Source of the DNA: Calcarisporiella thermophila CBS 279.70
Taxonomy: Eukaryota; Calcarisporiellomycota
Direction: 5' to 3'
NCBI RefSeq assembly: GCF_041956535.1
Contig: NW_027192201.1
Coordinates: 222,060-286,059 of the forward strand
DNA length: 64,000 nt
Below the pieces are notes generated by a model that made no database searches, was not told the DNA's origin, and saw only the letters and a list, made by a program, of their open reading frames with translations. This document shows positions 59,449-64,000 of this stretch, one piece after another. The position numbers and the translations under genes were made by a program. Numbering within the stretch: the stretch's first letter is position 1; each line of letters starts with the position of its first letter.

Positions 59449-59806
59449 CTATGTGATCATATAGATACTTTCTTGATGAGATATAGATTTTCGGTAATGA
59501 GTGTCACTGAACGGCCCTTTAGACTAAATCCAACTCATATTCTGTATGTGGCGTTCAGTATCTGCTTTTGTTGTCATGACGCATCTTACTCTTTACTTAC
59601 CGTAGCGGTGATTCAAGAACACAGGAGATATCTAGTTGCGTAGGCCAACCCTGACTTGATCCCTTTAATAGACGAACTCATTCTACTTAGCCATCACCTG
59701 ATGTATGAATGGTCCCACTCAAGTCCTAGCCTAATTGTGTCGCTACCCTTATAAACCGACTTAGTACATGACGGTGCTATCTGTTTCGAGCCTTTGGATT
59801 ACTTAC

Positions 59807-60088
59807 CTTCATTACGCTAATGATCCCGTACCTCCAAGTCTCTGATGAATTACACGTAAAACTCGGATGATGAGGAGACTCTGATCCCATAATGTTAGAA
59901 CCATCCTCTGTTATGCTTGATAATACCCAAAGAAAAATTACAGAAAATCCCCACAAAAGAGGCGTCAACCGGTTCCTCTTGATAAGAAGGATGTCCAAAT
60001 ACTCTTCAAAAATATAAAACCATTGAAATAGACAAAAATCAGAAAGAGACCAAGAATCGCCACGACCTCGGTGCATGATAGGGAGCAT
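59807..60088 (-). CDS. Hypothetical membrane protein exon, copy A of a local duplication
   Basis: Open on the minus strand and ending at a good donor (GTAAGT at 59806-59801). Encodes a hydrophobic segment FCLFQWFYIFEEYLDILLI, then KRNRLTPLLWGFSVIFLWVLSS (TM) and a polar end. A diverged second copy of the KRNRL-TM segment lies at about 60575-60690. No family recognised. Confidence 0.3.
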
Positions 60089-60499
60089 AGGGTTTCACCA
60101 CTTAACGCAGAGTTTCGGTTAACTTGGTTGGGGCAATACGTCCTGGTGAGAGGTGCCTTCCTCTCTATATAGCGTCGATACCGGGGTTTTCGTGCGTGTC
60201 TATTCTGTGGCGGCTAGCATCACAAGTCTACGGTAAAATTGACTCTAACTCAGCCCTCACTTTTGCCATTCTCCTCCATAGCCAGTCCGAAGGAGCAACG
60301 CGACTTACATGGTCCTCCCACTATCGCTCGCATTTGTTGGGACTTGGCGCAACGCCTAGTGGTGCTCTCTGGTCTAATTCGTCGTCGCTAGATGCTTTAT
60401 CAAGTGAATGAGGGCCTTAGTTCTCCGAGCCTCAGATTAACTGCATACAGCTCGGATGGCGAAGAGATCCTGACAACCCAAGGTCAAGACACGTCAGTG

Positions 60500-60690
60500 T
60501 GGAACACAACCGTTCCCGTGACATTCGGAGCTGTTTTAGCGGAGTCACCATCGCCATCATCGTTCATTCCGCAAAAATTGCAAAAAATTCCCCACAAAAA
60601 TGGTATCAATCGGTTCCTCTCGACGAGGGGAGCGTCCTTATTCCCTTCCAAAGGAGAAAAACATCAAAAAATAATGAGAAAAACGCAAAA
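60500..60690 (-). pseudogene. Degenerate copy B of the membrane-protein exon
   Basis: On the minus strand this reads FCVFLIIF, a stop, then later ERNRLIPFLWGIFCNFCG, which aligns with FCLFQWFYIF ... KRNRLTPLLWGFSVIFLW of copy A (59930-60064). The nucleotide alignment is also visible (CCCCACAAAA, CGGTTCCTCT words in the same order). The stop codon suggests decay. Confidence 0.5.
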
Positions 60691-60696
60691 AACTAC

Positions 60697-60767
60697 TCCG
60701 AATCGGGGAATCGAACCCCGGCCGTCCCGGTGAAAGCGGGAAATCCTAGCCACTGGACCAATTCGGA
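60697..60767 (-). tRNA. tRNA-Glu (anticodon TTC)
   Basis: 71 nt on the minus strand with a clean cloverleaf: acceptor stem TCCGAAT/ATTCGGA, D-arm with A-box-like TGGTCCAGTGGCTAGG, anticodon stem TCCCG/CGGGA around the loop CTTTCAC, and T-arm CGGGG-TTCGATT-CCCCG matching the B box. A T6 run follows about 4 nt downstream (Pol III terminator). No intron. Confidence 0.95.
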
Positions 60768-60827
60768 AACTATGTGAAATGTTACGAGAAAATTGGTTTT
60801 TGTAGGGGAAGTCACAGAGGCAGTCAC

Positions 60828-61133
60828 ATAGGCATTCAGGAAGCCCTACCTTATCCCCTTCCTATCCTCTGTTTCCATTTGTTTACTCCCCACCCCACCT
60901 CTCATGTTATCCTTTGATATCCACAGTTAGTTGAGTTTCACCATTCACTTACCTATTTGAGCTGAAAGTCGATATGACCAACATATCATTTCGATCTACG
61001 ATATCACACAAAGCTTTAACTTTGGCTTCCCTTTCACTTTATTGCTTATAATAATGTAACAATTGTATTTTAGAGTCTTCCTATACAATAAAGACTCGGC
61101 ATTGATCAAAAAAAAAATAGGCATTCAGGAAGC
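60828..61133 (+). mobile_element. 272-bp poly(A)-ended retroposed insertion with 17-bp target site duplication
   Basis: The 17-mer ATAGGCATTCAGGAAGC occurs at 60828-60844 and again at 61117-61133. The second copy directly follows an A10 tract, which is itself preceded by an AATAAA signal (61088). This is the structure left by LINE-type target-primed reverse transcription. The 272-bp insert (60845-61116) has no A/B box and no open frame, so it is either a truncated element or a retroposed transcript end. Confidence 0.88.
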
Positions 61134-61339
61134 GCGATATCTTTAAAGTGGAGCAGCCAATAGAATTGATTACCGCTACGTTGCCGACCCCTCGTGGTTA
61201 CTCGCCGCCCTCGTGGTTACTTTGTTGATGTTGATTGCTACTTTGTTGGTTTATCTTTGTTCATCCTTGAACACCAGTTGAGCTATTTTCTTTATCTCTT
61301 AATTCTATTTAAACCCTTCTATTTTGTTTTACTGTTCCT

Positions 61340-61474
61340 CACCAATCTCTTATTGTTATTATTAAGGTGAGGAAAAGCTATTATTTCATTATATTGTTAT
61401 TATTATTATTATTATTGTTAGTCTTATTATTAGTCTTTTGTTAAAACACCAATCTCTTATTTTTATTATTAAGG
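61340..61474. repeat. 28-bp direct repeat around an ATT microsatellite
   Basis: CACCAATCTCTTATT(G/T)TTATTATTAAGG at 61340-61367 and 61447-61474 with one mismatch, 107 bp apart. The interval carries a TTA/TTATTA run (61394-61425). Confidence 0.85.
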
Positions 61475-61570
61475 AATCCGCACAGCTCTCCACGAAATCT
61501 CCCTTTGCCTGTAACAGAAAAGGTAGGTTAATATCAATATTTGAAACACGCAAGTAAGTTGACAGCTGAG

Positions 61571-61934
61571 GTTTGCGCGCCTAAGGGGAGGGTTAGTGTA
61601 GTGGATTATCCCTGGTATGCCGATGAGAACGGCGTGGGTTCGAATCCCACTTCCCCTACCAGCACTTACATTTAGTTTGTGGCTGCTGTCCGCTTGATCA
61701 GAAACTGAGTCTTCATTATTGAAAAAGATTGCTCTTACGATAAGTACAAAGATTACATCAGTTTCACGTACATGCTATTCACGACAACTACGATACACGC
61801 ATATCGATTTCACGCCTATCGATCAAGGACCTATATCTCGTTATGCTAAGTCCATTGACATTAACTTCATGTAATACATGGAAATTAAATAAAAAATTTC
61901 CATTGATTGATAAAAAAAAACGTTTGCGCGCCTA
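61571..61934 (+). mobile_element. tRNA-derived SINE with 13-bp target site duplication
   Basis: Direct repeats GTTTGCGCGCCTA at 61571-61583 and 61922-61934 flank a 338-bp element. Its 5' end (61584-61658) is tRNA-like: A box TAGTGTAGTGG, B box GGGTTCGAATCCC, acceptor-like AGGGGAG/TTCCCCT and a terminal ACCA, but the anticodon arm is displaced and no normal anticodon can be placed, so it is not a working tRNA. A non-tRNA body follows and the element ends in A9 (61912-61920). Head, body, A-tail and duplication together define a SINE. The 5' head recalls tRNA-Gly or tRNA-Asp D-arms. Confidence 0.85.
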
Positions 61935-61946
61935 GGTTAGTAGTTC

Positions 61947-62703
61947 AAATGGTAGGTCGGTCGTGATGCCCATATATACTTCTTCTTATTCTGTACCTTT
62001 CTCGGTACTATCAATGTCTCTCTACAAGGCTGGTCAGAAGCATTACCTGGGTGATTTTGACGAAGAAGTCTACCTTGGCTTTAACTTATATAGGAGACTT
62101 CTAAATAGAGATACTTTGTTAAAAAAAAGGTCGTTAAGTCCAAGTGATGTTCCTCGTCTATAAATTATTAAGTTGGATATAAGTCCAAGGCGATGAAATA
62201 TCCTTCCATTCAAAGCACTTAACTACAATACGACTTCACTGAATACTCTACCACCTATATCTGCTCCCTTCCCGGATTTAACGTCCAACATCTTCATCGC
62301 TTATCCTATACATATTACAGGATTTGTTATTATTATTTTTCTTTTTCTCCTACTTCTACTTTCCTTTTTCCTTGAAAAAATAGGAAAGGTATGCACAATC
62401 TTTGTATACCCCCTACACTTTACATGGATTTCTTGTTTTCTGATGTTTATCAATCTCCTTAATTAAGAACGCAAAAGGATACTTTTTAAAAAAGACCCTT
62501 CTAACAAAAAAAAAACAGCTAGGTCGGTTGCTCTTCGGTGGCCTAGCCGCATAAGACCTTAGACACACCCGCCCATGAGGGTTTGTCGGATTATTTTTAG
62601 AGCCCAATGGCTTTCAATAATATAGCAATAGGCAAGTAGTAAGCAATAACAAAAATAGGTAGCAAAACTCCTTAGGAGAAATAGAAAAAAAAAATGGTAG
62701 GTC
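61947..62703 (+). mobile_element. 733-bp poly(A)-ended insertion with 12-bp direct repeat
   Basis: AAATGGTAGGTC at 61947-61958 recurs at 62692-62703, immediately after a run of about 10 A. The interval contains a short plus-strand open frame (61963-62163, YLGFNLYRRLL) without domain, a second internal A10 run at 62506-62515 followed by CAGCTAGGTCGGT, and C/T-rich segments. Interpreted as a third retroposed insertion, only 13 bp beyond the SINE's distal repeat. Less certain than the other two because the repeat is short and partly A-rich. Confidence 0.6.
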
Positions 62704-63744
62704 AGGGACAATACCTGGGTGAGTAGAAATCTATCCTGTCATTCCCTTCAGATTAAAATTATCTACTGGATGTAAAAAAATGCTCCCCGAAGAAGTGAAA
62801 AAGCATGCCTAGATCGTAACTCTCATACTCCAACACGATAGTATGGACTAGTGCATATAAAAAGCAGCGACTGTATTCGTCAGGACGACTTAGTGCATTA
62901 TGATATTGCAATCAAATATATCTTTCTATTCGAATTACTCATTACAATCAAAGGAAAGTGGGTACAATCACAGAGCAATAAAGATGAATATTCAAGCAGA
63001 AATGGGTAAAGAGCACACTAATCCAAATAGACGAGTGCCATGAGGTAGCATTGATTTCGAAGAAGCAAATAATACTTAGATTGACCGTTTCAGGCATGGA
63101 TCTTTTCAAAATTTATTCCTTAATTTCTAGTACTTTGTATTCTCAGAAAACTTTCTTTACTTGTATTGTATTAAATAAATAGCAGTGCACAAGTACTCGC
63201 ATCCAAAAAGGAAAAAAAAAAGGTTGTGGTTCTCATGTGGCATAGTAATTTAGGATCCCGGAGCCGAATTAATAAGATATGGGTTCGATTTCCGCAAGAG
63301 AATCCCGACCAAAAGTGGTTGCCAGGTCTTGCCAAAACTCAAGATATAACAAGCAGTGAATATTATGTGTTAGTATCTACGACGCACTACACAAAGTTCT
63401 TAATGTGGAACATAGAAAAATCCAAGATAGAGTTCGCGATGTGCGACAGAGACTGCGATATTACGTCCTTCAAATGCACATTTCTCCAACGTAATCGATC
63501 CGGGACGTCCAATCTCTAGTGGAAACTGTAATTTTATCCGCTATGCGAGAATGAAAGAATATACATTCAAAACATTTTTTTACTTGTAAATTTGGGATAA
63601 TAGTAATTGAAGCAGAAAGCCTTTGATATGCGAAGGAAACAAAAAACGAAACAAAAACAATGGATAAGAGCGAAGAATAACGCATTAATTGTGTAATCGA
63701 CGAAAAATATAAAAAGAAATAGCAACCATTTAGCGCTTGGTTTC
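62704..63744. other. AT-rich accessory DNA with a degenerate tRNA-like segment
   Basis: An A10 tract at 63212-63221 is followed by a stretch with a B-box-like GGTTCGATTTCC at 63282-63293, which looks like another decayed tRNA-derived head. The open frame 63226-63519 (plus) has no domain. Otherwise nothing recognised. Confidence 0.4.
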
Positions 63745-63873
63745 TTATTTTCCTCCTCGCAAATTTAAATTGCTTGCAGCCATAATCGCTCTAGTAGATG
63801 TACTATCAAGAAGAGGATAAAAACCCATCAGATTCAAGTGGAGAACAGGCTTTTGATATTCAAAAATACTCAC

Positions 63874-64000
63874 AGGGATCAGCTTATACGGAACCAGCCG
63901 ACAGTATTCTTCCCAGTACTTTCCGTATTTTCCACGGCATCGCGTGTCGTCTCTCTGAATGCGGTGCAACAGTAAGATAGACATATACACGATATAAAAG
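63874..64000 (-). CDS. Sterol reductase, ERG24/ERG4 (DHCR7/LBR) family, C-terminal exon (partial)
   Basis: Minus-strand exon entering from the right edge: the last TM FYIVYMSILLLHRIQRDD, then the family's C-terminal signature CRGKYGKYWEEYCRLVPYKLIP. This CxxKYGxxWxxYCxxVPyxiiP ending is shared by C14 sterol reductases (ERG24), C24(28) reductases (ERG4) and DHCR7, all ergosterol/sterol enzymes of the ER membrane. A GTGAGT donor at 63873-63868 follows. Members normally end a few residues later, so the last exon should lie just downstream; joining to AG at about 63798 would give an immediate stop. Which of the three enzymes it is cannot be told from this piece. Confidence 0.75.

Noticed and set aside
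61584-61658. Functional tRNA gene
   Set aside because: A and B boxes and acceptor ends are good, but no anticodon arm fits in the right register and the T-arm leaves no variable loop; the A-tail and flanking repeats explain it better as a SINE head.
1-64000. CRISPR arrays, rRNA genes, prokaryotic operons, viral integrations
   Set aside because: No regularly spaced repeats, no rRNA-like stretches, spliced genes throughout and no recognisable viral protein.

Overview
This is a nuclear fragment of a fungus. The evidence is eukaryotic gene structure (short introns of about 60-115 nt with GTRNGT donors and YAG acceptors, confirmed here by consistent reading phase across 12-exon genes), together with fungal families: a fungal-type chorismate mutase, an Ecl1-domain protein, a Ran1-like kinase, a Csc1-type channel, an Stm1/SERBP1 protein, a GATA-like factor and an ERG24/ERG4-type sterol reductase. 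A phylum cannot be fixed from the window; Dikarya or a neighbouring lineage is only an inference.

Left part (1-13.4 kb): a PMS1/MLH2-type MutL gene leaves the left edge. It is followed by an acidic repeat protein (5 exons), a 12-exon patatin-like lipase homologue that has lost its nucleophilic serine, a MAPEG protein, an Stm1/SERBP1-like ribosome-associated protein, an NFKBIL1-like protein and a class III Old Yellow Enzyme. After about 3 kb with no recognisable gene, 16.4-17.5 kb holds chorismate mutase (ARO7) with a 22-nt micro-exon and a 154-bp tandem duplication just downstream. A GATA-like factor (19.8-21.5 kb) is interrupted by a 542-N gap whose two flanks are the same sequence.

Middle part (22-47.5 kb): mitochondrial isoleucyl-tRNA synthetase and the RNA helicase MTR4 diverge from a 197-bp promoter. 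Then come a Ran1-like kinase, an Ecl1-type small zinc protein, a kelch type I membrane protein, a short ELMO-ARM protein, a carotenoid cleavage oxygenase and a CSC1/TMEM63 channel.

Right part (47.5-64 kb): the DNA becomes visibly more AT-rich. It has a two-TM protein of unknown role, a kinesin-14, a CPD photolyase, an ARMT1-type damage-control phosphatase and a secreted or anchored Ser/Thr-rich protein. Beyond 58.4 kb is an accessory region with related membrane-protein fragments, a tRNA-Glu gene, and three poly(A)-ended insertions each bounded by a direct repeat. One of these begins with a tRNA-like head and is therefore a SINE. The last exon seen of a sterol reductase touches the right edge.

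The genes are mostly housekeeping and do not form an obvious pathway cluster. The best candidates for something undescribed are the retroposon nest at 60.8-62.7 kb, the serine-less lipase homologue, the altered photolyase active site and the large palindrome in the photolyase/ARMT1 promoter.
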